Counted from the first letter of the stretch, positions 34,102 through 42,807 are shown. The stretch: 64,000 nucleotides of DNA from AcAMD-5 sp044343935 (GCA_044343935.1 JBIJDU010000002.1:57608-121607), one strand, 5' to 3'. The notes: a model not told the origin generated them from the letters alone. Made by a program: numbers and translations.

Positions 34102-35109
34102 ATGGTTGAGATTCAAACTCAAGTGCCACTGGCACCACACACCACAATTGGCGTTGGTGGGCCGGCAGCTGAATTTGTAATCGTAAAAACTGAGATTGAG
34201 CTGATCTCAGCGTTAGATTATTTGGGACCGCTGCTACTGCTGGGCGGCGGCAGCAACCTATTGATTTCAGATAGCGGATTTGCTGGCAGAGTCATAAAAA
34301 TTGAAACGACCGGTATCAGTGATCAGAGCGGAATTGTTGACGTTGCTGCTGGAGAGAATTGGGATGATTTTGTTTCTTGGGGGGTGGCAACCGGTTATGG
34401 TGAGCTTGCACCATTAACTGGAATTCCTGGCACGGTTGGCGCAACGCCAATTCAAAATGTCGGTGCCTATGGCACTGAGGTTAGTGAATTAATCGATACC
34501 GTAAAGGTTTATGATCGTGAATTAAGTAGAGAAGTTTATCTATCTAAATCTGAGTGTAATTTCAGTTATCGAGATAGTATCTTTAAAGAAGTACCAGATA
34601 GATTTGTCGTGTTAAGCGTGCAGTTCAAGTTGACCAAAACTGACCAAATTCCAATTAAATATGATGAGTTAGCAACTAAATTAAATGTCTCAGTGGGAGA
34701 TGGCGCAGCTGCCAAGTTGGTAATGCAAGCAGTGCGTGAACTGCGAGCCAGTAAAGGGATGGTGCTTAATCCAACCGATCGCGACACTTACTCGGTTGGT
34801 TCTTTTTTCTTAAATCCAAGAGTGTCCGCAGCACAGTATGAGCAACTTCCAAGAGAAGTTCCTGCCTGGCAGCAACCTGACGGAAGTTGGAAAATATCTG
34901 CCGCCTGGCTAATTTCGCAATCAGGATTTGAGCGCGGTTATAGATCAGAGAATGCAGCAATTTCAACAAAGCACACGTTGGCGATATGTAATTTAGGGAA
35001 TGCTACATTTGATCAAATTATGGATCTAGCTAATTTGATTAGAAGTAAAGTTCAACAAGAGTTTGGCTTAATCTTACAAATTGAGCCGAAGACAATATTG
35101 AATTCATGA
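34102..35109 (+). CDS. murB: UDP-N-acetylenolpyruvoylglucosamine reductase
   Basis: FAD enzyme of peptidoglycan precursor synthesis, reducing the enolpyruvyl group to make UDP-MurNAc with NADPH. The 335 residues show HTTIGVGGPA, the FAD loop LLGGGSNLL, GIPGTVGATPIQNVGAYG, and catalytic candidates Arg157 (SYRDS), Ser234 (VGSFFLNP) and Glu328 (QIEPKT). The Tyr loop and length fit type I MurB. It is at its usual actinobacterial place between the MaoC-like genes and tRNA-Trp/secE and converges on the aminotransferase gene three bases away. Confidence 0.95.
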   Translation: MVEIQTQVPLAPHTTIGVGGPAAEFVIVKTEIELISALDYLGPLLLLGGGSNLLISDSGFAGRVIKIETTGISDQSGIVDVAAGENWDDFVSWGVATGYGELAPLTGIPGTVGATPIQNVGAYGTEVSELIDTVKVYDRELSREVYLSKSECNFSYRDSIFKEVPDRFVVLSVQFKLTKTDQIPIKYDELATKLNVSVGDGAAAKLVMQAVRELRASKGMVLNPTDRDTYSVGSFFLNPRVSAAQYEQLPREVPAWQQPDGSWKISAAWLISQSGFERGYRSENAAISTKHTLAICNLGNATFDQIMDLANLIRSKVQQEFGLILQIEPKTILNS

Positions 35110-35112
35110 GCG

Positions 35113-36309
35113 TTAGTTAAGCAACTTTTGAATTCGCGCCACACCTTCAGCAATATCCGCATCACCCAATGCGTAACTTAGGCGCAGGTAGCCAGGCGTA
35201 CCAAATGCTTCACCCGGTACCACCGCAACTTCAACTTCATCCAAAATAATTGCAGCTAATTCAGCAGATGAAGTTACTTGCTTGCCATTAATGGTTCTAC
35301 CAATCACATCTTTAACAGATGGATATGCATAAAACGCACCTTCTGGCATCGGGCAATTAAAACCATTTACTTTATTTAGTTCAGACACAATTAATTGACG
35401 TCGACGATCAAATGCTGTGCGCATCTCTGCCACTGCAGTTAAATCTCCAGCAACAGCAGCAAGTGCTGCTGCTTGGGCAATATTGTTCACATTACTAGTT
35501 GCGTGTGACTGCAGATTAGTTGCGGCCTTGATGACATCCTTTGGCCCGATCATCCAACCGACGCGCCAACCAGTCATGGCATATGTTTTTGCAACGCCAT
35601 TGATGATTACGCACTTATCCATTAACCCTGGTGTCAAAACTGGCATTGAGGCAAATTTGGCATCGCCATAAACAAGGTGTTCGTAAATTTCATCGGTTAC
35701 TACCCAAAGATCATTTGCAACTGCCCAATCGCCAATCTCTTTTAGCTGCGTTGGCGAATAAACTGCGCCAGTTGGATTTGATGGGGAGACCATCAACAAT
35801 ATTTTAGTTTTTGGGGTCAATGCCGAATTGAGTTGATCAATGGTTGCGCGATAACCAGAAGTTTCATCAGTCATTACTACAACAGTTTTTCCACCAGCAA
35901 GCGCAATTGCTTCTGGATAAGTGGTCCAATATGGCGCGATCACAATTACTTCATCGCCTGGATCAAGCAAGGTAGCAAATGTGTTATACAGCGCTTGCTT
36001 GCCACCGTTAGTAACTAACACTTGCGCTGGATCAATGGTTAAGTTCGAATCACGCAGCGTTTTAGCAGCGATTGCTTCGCGCAGCGCTGGCAAACCATTA
36101 GTTGGACTGTAACGATGCATGGCAGGATTTTTTGCCGCTGCAATTGCGGCATCAACGATTAGTGCTGGTGTTGGAAAGTCTGGTTCGCCCGCACCAAATC
36201 CGATAACTGGGCGACCCTGGGCCTTGAGCGCCTTAGCCTTTGCATCTACGGCCAAGGTGGCTGATTCGCTGATAGCTGCGATCCGAGCTGAGATTCGATT
36301 CTTAGACAT
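35113..36309 (-). CDS. aspC: Aspartate aminotransferase (class I/II, PLP)
   Basis: PLP-dependent fold-type I aminotransferase of 398 residues. It has the SPSNPTGAVY motif with Asn178, DEIYEHLVYG with Asp206, the Schiff-base Lys241 in GVAKTYAMTGWRVGW, and the C-terminal YLRLSYAL with its substrate-binding Arg. This is the Ib subgroup of aspartate aminotransferases, which may also act on prephenate or aromatic substrates. It links oxaloacetate/aspartate and glutamate pools. ATG 36309; it converges with murB and diverges from tRNA-Trp. Confidence 0.9.
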   Translation of the reverse strand: MSKNRISARIAAISESATLAVDAKAKALKAQGRPVIGFGAGEPDFPTPALIVDAAIAAAKNPAMHRYSPTNGLPALREAIAAKTLRDSNLTIDPAQVLVTNGGKQALYNTFATLLDPGDEVIVIAPYWTTYPEAIALAGGKTVVVMTDETSGYRATIDQLNSALTPKTKILLMVSPSNPTGAVYSPTQLKEIGDWAVANDLWVVTDEIYEHLVYGDAKFASMPVLTPGLMDKCVIINGVAKTYAMTGWRVGWMIGPKDVIKAATNLQSHATSNVNNIAQAAALAAVAGDLTAVAEMRTAFDRRRQLIVSELNKVNGFNCPMPEGAFYAYPSVKDVIGRTINGKQVTSSAELAAIILDEVEVAVVPGEAFGTPGYLRLSYALGDADIAEGVARIQKLLN

Positions 36310-36415
36310 GGGGCGGATTGTGGCAGATGAAGGGGAGACTGAGCGAAGGGCTCAAAACACCCACGCATTACACTCTCGCTTCTGCCCAGTTGCCTTATGG
36401 CGACTGGGCCGTCCG

Positions 36416-36488
36416 AGGGTCGTAGCTCAATTGGTAGAGTTCCGGTCTCCAAAACCGGCGGTTGGGGGTTCGAGTCCCTCCGGCCCTG
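36416..36488 (+). tRNA. tRNA-Trp (CCA)
   Basis: 73-base tRNA with anticodon CCA at 36449-36451 in loop CTCCAAA flanked by stem CCGGT/ACCGG. The acceptor AGGGTCG pairs with CGGCCCT with one T-G, the T arm GGGGGTTCGAGTCCCTC is intact, and the discriminator is G as expected for Trp. CCA is not encoded. It stands directly upstream of secE as in most actinobacteria, so it may share the secE-nusG transcript. Confidence 0.96.
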
Positions 36489-36502
36489 CAGGTCCCCTTG
36501 GC

Positions 36503-36534
36503 CTAGCGAGTCCGTATTAATACGGAGGCGCTAG
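36503..36534 (+). promoter_or_regulatory. Nested palindrome between tRNA-Trp and secE
   Basis: The 14-base palindrome CCGTATTAATACGG (36512-36525) is flanked by a second pair CTAGCG/CGCTAG (36503-36508 and 36529-36534), giving a 32-base hairpin with a symmetric AGT/AGG internal loop. It starts 14 bases after the tRNA. There is no T tract, so it may act in tRNA 3' processing or mRNA stability, or bind a protein as DNA. Confidence 0.5.
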
Positions 36535-36560
36535 TTTGGGTTGGTAACGAAAGAGGCGAA

Positions 36561-36800
36561 GTGAGCGAGTCAGAAGTATTACCTTCACACGAAGGTGAAG
36601 CGCGCAAAGGTGTATTTGGCCGTGCGCGTGCTTTTCTGCATGACATTTCAGTTGAACTTCGTAAAGTAATTTGGCCAACCCGACGTGAACTAAGTGTTTA
36701 CACCACAGTTGTTTTGATATTTATTTTGTTCATTACTGCATTTATTACTGTCCTTGATTTTGGTTTCGGCCAGATCACGCTATTCCTGTTTGGTTCATAA
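36561..36800 (+). CDS. secE: Preprotein translocase subunit SecE
   Basis: Essential small subunit of the SecYEG channel, 79 residues, one C-terminal membrane segment (about 48-75). The amphipathic helix with EVRKVIWPTRRE-type sequence (here ELRKVIWPTRREL) is diagnostic. GTG start with AAGAGGCGAA upstream. It is followed by nusG 15 bases on, the near-universal pairing. Confidence 0.95.
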   Translation: MSESEVLPSHEGEARKGVFGRARAFLHDISVELRKVIWPTRRELSVYTTVVLIFILFITAFITVLDFGFGQITLFLFGS

Positions 36801-36815
36801 GCGAGATATTAAAAA

Positions 36816-37628
36816 ATGACAACCAACAGCCCGTTTGAATATCAATCAGTAGAGTCACTTGCAACTGAAGAAGTTGTTCCGGAGACTGTTGCTGAAATAG
36901 TTCCTGTGGTTGCTGAACCTGCAGAAGGTGTTCTTGAGGAAGTTGCAACTGAAGTTGCTGAACAACCAGCAGAACAAGTTGATACGCCAGCTGCTGAAGT
37001 TGAAGTGCCGCTAGATCCTGTTGCTGAATTCATGGAATCCATGAAGACTAAAGAGGGCAAGTGGTATGTGCTGCAGTCTTATTCCGGAATGGAAAAGCGC
37101 GTCAAAGCAAATTTAGAATCACGCATTCACACCATGAACATGGAAGATGAAATTTTCCAAGTTGAAGTTCCAACTGACATGGTTGTTGAAATTAAAAATG
37201 GCGTTCGCAAGAACGTATTGAAGAATCGCTTTCCAGGCTATGTACTGGTTCGCATGCATATGACTGATGAATCATGGGGTGTAGTTCGACACACCCCAGG
37301 GGTTACAAAGTTTGCTGGTGCAGTAGCGCATAACGCCCAACCAATGCCATTGACACTTGAAGAGGTTGCAGACATTCTGGCTCCTCGCCTCGAATCACCA
37401 GCTGCTGTTGCTACTAAGGGTGGCGGTAAAGCCAAGTCGGCTAAAAATGTTGCAGTGCTGGATTTCAATGTGGGAGATTCAGTCACAGTTATAGATGGAC
37501 CATTTGCCACATTGCAAGCAACCATCTCTGAAATCAATGCAGATACCCAAAAGATAATTGGACTAGTTGAGATCTTCGGCCGAGAGACTCCGGTTGAACT
37601 TAGCTTTGGTCAGATTGCAAAGAGTTAG
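36816..37628 (+). CDS. nusG: Transcription elongation/antitermination factor NusG
   Basis: NusG binds RNA polymerase and links it to Rho or the ribosome. The 270-residue protein has an acidic, Val/Glu/Pro-rich extension of about 80 residues, typical of actinobacteria. The NGN domain follows (GKWYVLQSYSGMEKRVKANL onwards, about 83-190), then a short Ala/Lys linker and a KOW domain (FNVGDSVTVIDGPFA, about 213-270). Downstream genes rplK and rplA complete the operon. Confidence 0.95.
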   Translation: MTTNSPFEYQSVESLATEEVVPETVAEIVPVVAEPAEGVLEEVATEVAEQPAEQVDTPAAEVEVPLDPVAEFMESMKTKEGKWYVLQSYSGMEKRVKANLESRIHTMNMEDEIFQVEVPTDMVVEIKNGVRKNVLKNRFPGYVLVRMHMTDESWGVVRHTPGVTKFAGAVAHNAQPMPLTLEEVADILAPRLESPAAVATKGGGKAKSAKNVAVLDFNVGDSVTVIDGPFATLQATISEINADTQKIIGLVEIFGRETPVELSFGQIAKS

Positions 37629-37652
37629 TTTTAGGTAAGGAAAAGGAACAAC

Positions 37653-38084
37653 ATGGCACCGTCGAAAAAAGTATCCGGTCTAATCAAGCTTCAAATCCAG
37701 GCCGGAGCTGCTAACCCCGCACCTCCAATTGGTCCAGCATTGGGTCAGCATGGCGTGAACATCATGGAGTTCTGCAAGGCTTACAACGCAGCAACTGAAG
37801 CGCAGAAGGGACAGGTGATCCCAGTTGAGATCACCGTTTATGAAGATCGTTCTTTTACCTTCATTCTTAAGACTCCACCTGCTGCTCGATTGATTTTGAA
37901 GTATGCCGGCATTGAAAAAGGCGCTGACAATCCACTGCGCAACAAAGTTGGTTCATTAACAAAGTCACAGGTAAAGGAAATTGCTGAAGTAAAGATGAGC
38001 GATTTAAACGCCAATGACATTGATGCTGCGATGAAGATCATCGAAGGCACTGCGCGCTCTATGGGCGTGACGATTAACGAATAG
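37653..38084 (+). CDS. rplK: 50S ribosomal protein L11
   Basis: L11 forms the base of the L7/L12 stalk and the GTPase-associated centre. The 143-residue length is standard. It begins MAPSKKVSGLIKLQIQAG, has PAPPIGPALGQHGVNIMEFC with the prolines of the thiostrepton-binding region, and ends GTARSMGVTI. RBS GGAAAAGGA lies upstream of the ATG. It precedes rplA by 93 bp. Confidence 0.97.
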   Translation: MAPSKKVSGLIKLQIQAGAANPAPPIGPALGQHGVNIMEFCKAYNAATEAQKGQVIPVEITVYEDRSFTFILKTPPAARLILKYAGIEKGADNPLRNKVGSLTKSQVKEIAEVKMSDLNANDIDAAMKIIEGTARSMGVTINE

Positions 38085-38106
38085 ATTTTCGAAGGCAACT
38101 TCGAAC

Positions 38107-38147
38107 GGCAGCGATGCTGCCAGTGGGAGAGCTAGTAACGGTACTAG
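38107..38147 (+). promoter_or_regulatory. Structured spacer before rplA
   Basis: The rplK-rplA spacer carries two short hairpins: GGCAGC-GAT-GCTGCC at 38107-38121 and CTAGT/ACTAG at 38132-38147, with GTGGGAG between them. In several bacteria L1 represses its own operon by binding a structured mRNA site. This could be such a site but the match is not strong enough to claim it. The rplA ribosome-binding site GAGAGGCAAG lies further on. Confidence 0.35.
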
Positions 38148-38177
38148 TTCGATTGCACCACGAACGAGAGGCAAGAC

Positions 38178-38888
38178 ATGAAGAAGAGCAAGGTTTGGCG
38201 CAAATCTGCCGAACTTATTAAGCCAGATACCCAATACAACGCAGCAGAAGCAATGGAAATTGCCCGCAAAACTGCCAATGGCAAACCACATACAGTTGAC
38301 GTTTCAATCAAACTAGGTGTTGATGTTCGAAAAGCTGAGCAGATGGTGCGTGGCACGGTTAACTTGCCACACGGCACTGGAAAAACTGCCCGCGTGATTG
38401 TGTTTGCCGCTGGTGTAAAAGCTGATGAAGCTCGCGCGGCAGGAGCGGACGAGGTTGGTGGCGATGAACTTGTTGCTAAAGTTGCCGGTGGTTGGACTGA
38501 TTTTGATTCCGCGGTAGCAACTCCTGACATGATGGGCAAAGTTGGCACATTAGGTAAAGTTCTAGGCCCACGTGGCTTAATGCCAAATCCAAAAACTGGC
38601 ACGGTGACGATGGATGTTGCCAAAGCAGTATCTGACATTAAAGGCGGAAAGATTGAATTCCGAACTGATAAGCAAGCCAATCTGCATTTCGTAATTGGTA
38701 AAGCAAACTTCAGCGCAGATCAGTTGAAAGAGAACTTCAATGCTGCGATCGATGAGATTGTGCGACTTAAGCCATCAAGCTCAAAAGGTCGCTACATTCA
38801 ATCTTGCACCGTATCCACCACATTTGGCCCTGGTATAAAAGTTGACCCAGGCGTGAAAAGTGGCGCTGACAGCGAGGACGCCGAATAG
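38178..38888 (+). CDS. rplA: 50S ribosomal protein L1
   Basis: L1 forms the mobile stalk at the E site and often autoregulates its mRNA. The 236-residue product has SIKLGVDVRKAEQMVRGTVN, LPHGTGKTARVIVFA and the signature GKVGTLGKVLGPRGLMPNPK, with KGGKIEFRTDK following. ATG start after GAGAGGCAAG. A strong terminator follows, separating it from the unrelated protease gene. Confidence 0.97.
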   Translation: MKKSKVWRKSAELIKPDTQYNAAEAMEIARKTANGKPHTVDVSIKLGVDVRKAEQMVRGTVNLPHGTGKTARVIVFAAGVKADEARAAGADEVGGDELVAKVAGGWTDFDSAVATPDMMGKVGTLGKVLGPRGLMPNPKTGTVTMDVAKAVSDIKGGKIEFRTDKQANLHFVIGKANFSADQLKENFNAAIDEIVRLKPSSSKGRYIQSCTVSTTFGPGIKVDPGVKSGADSEDAE

Positions 38889-38899
38889 ATTTCGGAAAT

Positions 38900-38932
38900 C
38901 CCCCACACGGTCAGGTGTGGGGGGATTTTTTG
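38900..38932 (+). terminator. Intrinsic terminator after rplA
   Basis: A 9-bp GC-rich stem, CCCCCACAC (38900-38908) with GTGTGGGGG (38915-38923), has loop GGTCAG and is followed by GATTTTTTG. This is a textbook Rho-independent terminator. It closes the secE-nusG-rplK-rplA transcript before the inserted protease gene. Confidence 0.92.
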
Positions 38933-39005
38933 TCCAAATTGTTCCTTTTAGGTACTAACTTGTCATAGAATCCCGATATCTTCGGCTCGTCGAAAGGGCC
39001 CAATA

Positions 39006-42000
39006 ATGTTGAACTATCGATCGTTGTTTCGCGCGCTGATTTCAATGGTTGCTTCAGCTGCCATTGTGGTTACGGCAAGCACTCCGGCCAATTCATTTTC
39101 CTTAGGCCCAAAGGCCACCTATTTGGTTCAAATCACACCTACGGCAAAGGCTGCAGTTGAGAGTGCAATACTTAAAGCGGGCGGCAAGGTTGAAGATCGA
39201 TATCAATATGTGTTTGATGGTTTTAAAATCGAATTACCAGTTGCGGCAGTTCGATTATTGAAATTAGTTCCAAACGTACTTACGATTGAAGAAGATATCC
39301 CAATGTCGTTGGGAACAAATCAAACTCAATCGCCAACACCTTCCTGGGGTTTAGATCGAATTGATCAGCGCACCACGATCTCGTCATCAGCGACTAGTTC
39401 TTATGGATATAGGTCAGCAGGAACAGGTGCCACGGTTTATGTGGTAGATACTGGAGTGTCTAAGCATCAAGATTTTGGTACAAGATTGTCTGGCACCGGC
39501 TATTCTGGTTTTTCTGATGGGAATGGATTTAATGATTGTAATGGTCACGGCACTCACGTAGCCTCAACTGCTGCCGGTACAAGTTACGGCGTAGCTAAGA
39601 ATGCATCAATTGTGGCGGTAAGGGTTTTGGGTTGCAACGGTTCTGGATCAATGTCTGGAGTAGTTGCTGGTCTAGATTGGATTTTGAGCCCACAAAATGT
39701 TAACTCAAAATCGAAAGCTGTCGTAAATATGAGTCTTGGCGGCGGTGCATCATCCATTTTGGATAGTGCTGTGCAACGGTTAACAAATGCTGGTATCGCA
39801 GTTGTAGTTGCAGCCGGTAACAACAACGCCGATGCGTGTACTGCATCACCAGCACGTGCGCCATCAGCAATAACTGTTGGTTCAACTGATATTCGTGACT
39901 TTAAGTCATCCTTTTCAAATCATGGTCCATGTGTGGATATTCACGCCCCTGGTTCATCCATTACTGGTGCATGGTGGGACAGTGAAACATCAGTTCGCAC
40001 CATCAGTGGCACATCAATGGCCGCCCCTCATGTGGCTGGCGCCGCCGCGGTTTATTTTGGATTTAGCAATTCCGGGACAGTAACTGAGCTGACCTCTCAC
40101 TTGGCAGCAGAAGCAACCGCTGATGCAATTCAGGGATTGCCAATAAACACGATAAATAAGTTGCTATTTGTATCGCCATCAGATGGAAAACCAATAATTA
40201 CAGATCCCTCGCTATCACTTGCCAACATCACCGGGATTTCACATCAATCGGCTCAAGTTAGTTTCAAGATAACTCCTGGATCAGAAACCGCAAAACTAAA
40301 TCTAGCTATTGCAACCGATCCAGCTATGGCCAATGCCGTGGTTGCGCCAATTTCACCTACGGAAGTAAGTGGCACAGATCCAGTTACCGCAATTGCTAAT
40401 TTGTCTGGTTTGCAATCAGCCACAACTTACTTTGTACAGTTAACAATGACGACACCAAGTAAAACAATCAAGAGCTTGACAGAATCCTTTAAAACTACGC
40501 CACCACCAGTTGTTGCCCCAGTTGTCACTGCAATAGAACCTACTGAAGTTACTTCATATAGCGCACGATTACATGGAACCGTCATGGCTGGAAATGCAAC
40601 TTCAAGGGTAAATTTTGTTTATTCGCAGGACAGCGCCTTCGCCAAAGATGTTGTTACAGTAGTTGCGATACCAGAGACAGTAAGTGGCAACACAGCGACT
40701 CCAGTTAGTGTTCCAGTTTCGTTCTTAGTAAGCGGTAAGACCTATTTCTACAAAGTTATTGCAATTAATAGTTCAGCAACTACTCAAAGTGAAACTCGTT
40801 CATTTACGGCAAAAGTGGCACTTGGAGTTGCACCTACCGTGGTGACTGAAAAACTTTCTACTTCAGCAAATAGTGTTGAGCAGACTTTTACTGGAATTGT
40901 TAACCCCAAGGGCCAGACAACCACAGTTAGATTCAGCTATGGCAGAAGCAGCTCGCTTTCAACCGGTACTACCTCGTTCATAATTCCAACAAGTCCAATA
41001 ACTGGTGAAATAGATCAGAATGTATCTGCAGTTGTAAAGGGATTGGTTCCAGGTCTGGGCTATTACTATCGCTTTGAGGCCTCAAATGATTCGGGTGTCA
41101 CTCGTGGTGCGATTCAATACAGCATTGTGACACCAGTAAAGGCTGAATTTCGTCGAAATTTTGTATCTAATCAAACCGGATACGCTGCAAGAGTAAATTC
41201 AACCGTTAATGCCGGTGGTAGCAATACCCGTTGGAGCTATGTATATGGAACTGACCCAACTCTCTCGAGTGGCACTACAACATTAGATGCAACGCCCAAC
41301 GCGGTTACTCATGCCAATGACGTGACGATTTCATTAAATTTATCTGGACTTACGCCAAGCACAACTTATTACTACCGTCCAATAGTGCGAATTTTCACTG
41401 GACCCTTCTCTGGCCAGACTTTGCTTGGACCGATTTCGTCTTTTGACACTTTGAATGTCGCACCACAGCCACAACCACAGCCACAGCCACAACCACAGCC
41501 ACAACCACAGCCACAACCACAGCCAGGTCCGGGAAAGCAGTCCCAGACAATTACATTTAATTCACTAGCCAATATTGAATATGGTCCAGCGCAGGCATTA
41601 GTTGCATCGGCTTCATCTAATTTACCGATCACCTTTACATCGTTAACGCCTTCGGTTTGTTACATTCTCAATGCCACCGCAGGCGCAATGGTGCAGTATC
41701 GAAGTCCGGTTTCTTCCGCAAACAGCGACACTTGCACTATTGCTGCTGATCAACCAGGAAATACGAGTTTTGATCCAGCGCCAAGAGTTACTAGAAGTTT
41801 TAGTTTCAACAAAGTTGCAATGACGATCCGAGTAATTCCAACTGGCCCAATAACAGCTGAAGGAAATTTTGTTTGGGGTGAGATTTCTACTGTAAATCGC
41901 TCGCTGATGAGCGGATTGAATTCACTTGGGCATTTGTTAGATGTGACGTCACTGACGCCAACTATTTGCTCGGTGTCAAGAGTAGAAACAGTTGATCAAG

Positions 42001-42761
42001 GCGCAAGAGGAATTAATACAAGATCCTTTGTTAAGGGAATTGATAACGGTAGCTGCAGAGTTAGATTCTCATTTGCTGGGAAAGACACGAGAGCTGCAGC
42101 TGAAACTATTTGGTCAACAACATTGTCAGGCTTAACTCCGCCACCTGCAATTCCAGCTGAAAAATGGAGTCAAACTATTTCATTCCCAGAAATAGCAAAT
42201 CGGGAGTTTGGCGCTGGCATTTCGCTTAGGGCGTTTAGTTCATCTAAACTATTAGTTACTTATTCAGTTACGACACCACAAATTTGTCGAATTTTAGAGC
42301 CACAGAAAGAACAGTTTGTGGTTGTTACTGCAGCTGAACTGCCAGATGTAGAAACCGCAACCTGTACCGTTGTTGCAAATCAACTCGGAAATGAATATTA
42401 CCTACCTGCAGCACCAGTTAGCCAGACGTTTAACTGGCGCAAAGCAGCACAACTAATTACTGCAACGACGATGCCAAGTCTGCGAGTCTCAACAAGTAGT
42501 TCTCTGGTTACAGCGCGGTTAACAACTGTAGATCGAGCTCTAATGAGTGGGCTATCAGCGCTAAATGGGCTTATTTCAGCAACTTCTCTGACGCCAACTA
42601 CTTGCATTGTCACTGGTAATGAATTAGTAAGTGCAAGCACGCCATTTTCCCGAATCTTTATTCGGGGAATTGCAAGAGGTAGTTGCTCAATTTCTTTGAG
42701 TGCGGCTGGGGTCTCACGACGAGCTCCTGTGACGCTCATTATTAGCGGCACGGTCAATTAG
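39006..42761 (+). CDS. Secreted multidomain subtilisin-like (S8) protease
   Basis: Secreted serine protease of 1251 residues. A signal peptide (about 1-30) is followed by an I9-type propeptide (about 38-105) and a proteinase-K-like S8 domain with triad Asp148 (VVDTG), His181 (GHGTHVA) and Ser337 (GTSMAAPH). From about 395 to 815 come fibronectin-III-like repeats marked by recurring SGLxxxTTYYxxxxV sequences. A Pro-Gln hinge follows (about 820-840), then two copies of a two-part module (about 845-1050 and 1052-1251). No LPXTG, membrane helix or S-layer motif is visible at the end, so release or non-covalent wall binding is likely. It sits between rplA and rplJ with terminators on both sides and is probably an independent gene. 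Substrate unknown. Confidence 0.9.
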   Translation: MLNYRSLFRALISMVASAAIVVTASTPANSFSLGPKATYLVQITPTAKAAVESAILKAGGKVEDRYQYVFDGFKIELPVAAVRLLKLVPNVLTIEEDIPMSLGTNQTQSPTPSWGLDRIDQRTTISSSATSSYGYRSAGTGATVYVVDTGVSKHQDFGTRLSGTGYSGFSDGNGFNDCNGHGTHVASTAAGTSYGVAKNASIVAVRVLGCNGSGSMSGVVAGLDWILSPQNVNSKSKAVVNMSLGGGASSILDSAVQRLTNAGIAVVVAAGNNNADACTASPARAPSAITVGSTDIRDFKSSFSNHGPCVDIHAPGSSITGAWWDSETSVRTISGTSMAAPHVAGAAAVYFGFSNSGTVTELTSHLAAEATADAIQGLPINTINKLLFVSPSDGKPIITDPSLSLANITGISHQSAQVSFKITPGSETAKLNLAIATDPAMANAVVAPISPTEVSGTDPVTAIANLSGLQSATTYFVQLTMTTPSKTIKSLTESFKTTPPPVVAPVVTAIEPTEVTSYSARLHGTVMAGNATSRVNFVYSQDSAFAKDVVTVVAIPETVSGNTATPVSVPVSFLVSGKTYFYKVIAINSSATTQSETRSFTAKVALGVAPTVVTEKLSTSANSVEQTFTGIVNPKGQTTTVRFSYGRSSSLSTGTTSFIIPTSPITGEIDQNVSAVVKGLVPGLGYYYRFEASNDSGVTRGAIQYSIVTPVKAEFRRNFVSNQTGYAARVNSTVNAGGSNTRWSYVYGTDPTLSSGTTTLDATPNAVTHANDVTISLNLSGLTPSTTYYYRPIVRIFTGPFSGQTLLGPISSFDTLNVAPQPQPQPQPQPQPQPQPQPQPGPGKQSQTITFNSLANIEYGPAQALVASASSNLPITFTSLTPSVCYILNATAGAMVQYRSPVSSANSDTCTIAADQPGNTSFDPAPRVTRSFSFNKVAMTIRVIPTGPITAEGNFVWGEISTVNRSLMSGLNSLGHLLDVTSLTPTICSVSRVETVDQGARGINTRSFVKGIDNGSCRVRFSFAGKDTRAAAETIWSTTLSGLTPPPAIPAEKWSQTISFPEIANREFGAGISLRAFSSSKLLVTYSVTTPQICRILEPQKEQFVVVTAAELPDVETATCTVVANQLGNEYYLPAAPVSQTFNWRKAAQLITATTMPSLRVSTSSSLVTARLTTVDRALMSGLSALNGLISATSLTPTTCIVTGNELVSASTPFSRIFIRGIARGSCSISLSAAGVSRRAPVTLIISGTVN
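41463..41524 (+). repeat. Hexanucleotide CCACAR repeat encoding a Pro-Gln hinge
   Basis: About ten tandem copies of CCACAA/CCACAG code for alternating Pro and Gln in the protease gene. Alternating CAA and CAG codons break perfect identity, but the tract should still be prone to slippage. Unit changes of six bases keep the frame and only alter hinge length. It separates the fibronectin-like part from the C-terminal repeated modules. Confidence 0.9.
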
Positions 42762-42774
42762 TTTCTCCTTTCTA

Positions 42775-42807
42775 GGGGGTGCCTGCATTGCAGCACCCCC
42801 TTGGCTT
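42775..42807 (+). terminator. Terminator after the protease gene
   Basis: Perfect 8-bp stem GGGGGTGC (42775-42782) with GCACCCCC (42793-42800), 10-base loop, followed by TTGGCTTT. The T tract is imperfect. It lies 14 bases after the protease stop and isolates that gene from the rplJ leader. Confidence 0.75.

Noticed and set aside
36119..36520. Forward 133-codon open frame across the aminotransferase start and tRNA-Trp
   Set aside because: It is antisense to aspC and reads through the whole tRNA-Trp gene; composition is not protein-like.
41463..41524. CRISPR-like or other interspersed repeat array
   Set aside because: The repeat is a contiguous 6-base microsatellite within a coding frame with no spacers; nothing resembling a CRISPR array or cas gene is in the window.
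41372..41632. Reverse-strand 86-codon open frame rich in Cys-Gly across the protease hinge
   Set aside because: It is the antisense of the CCACAR repeat; the alternating Cys-Gly is an artefact of the repeat and there is no ribosome-binding site or family similarity.
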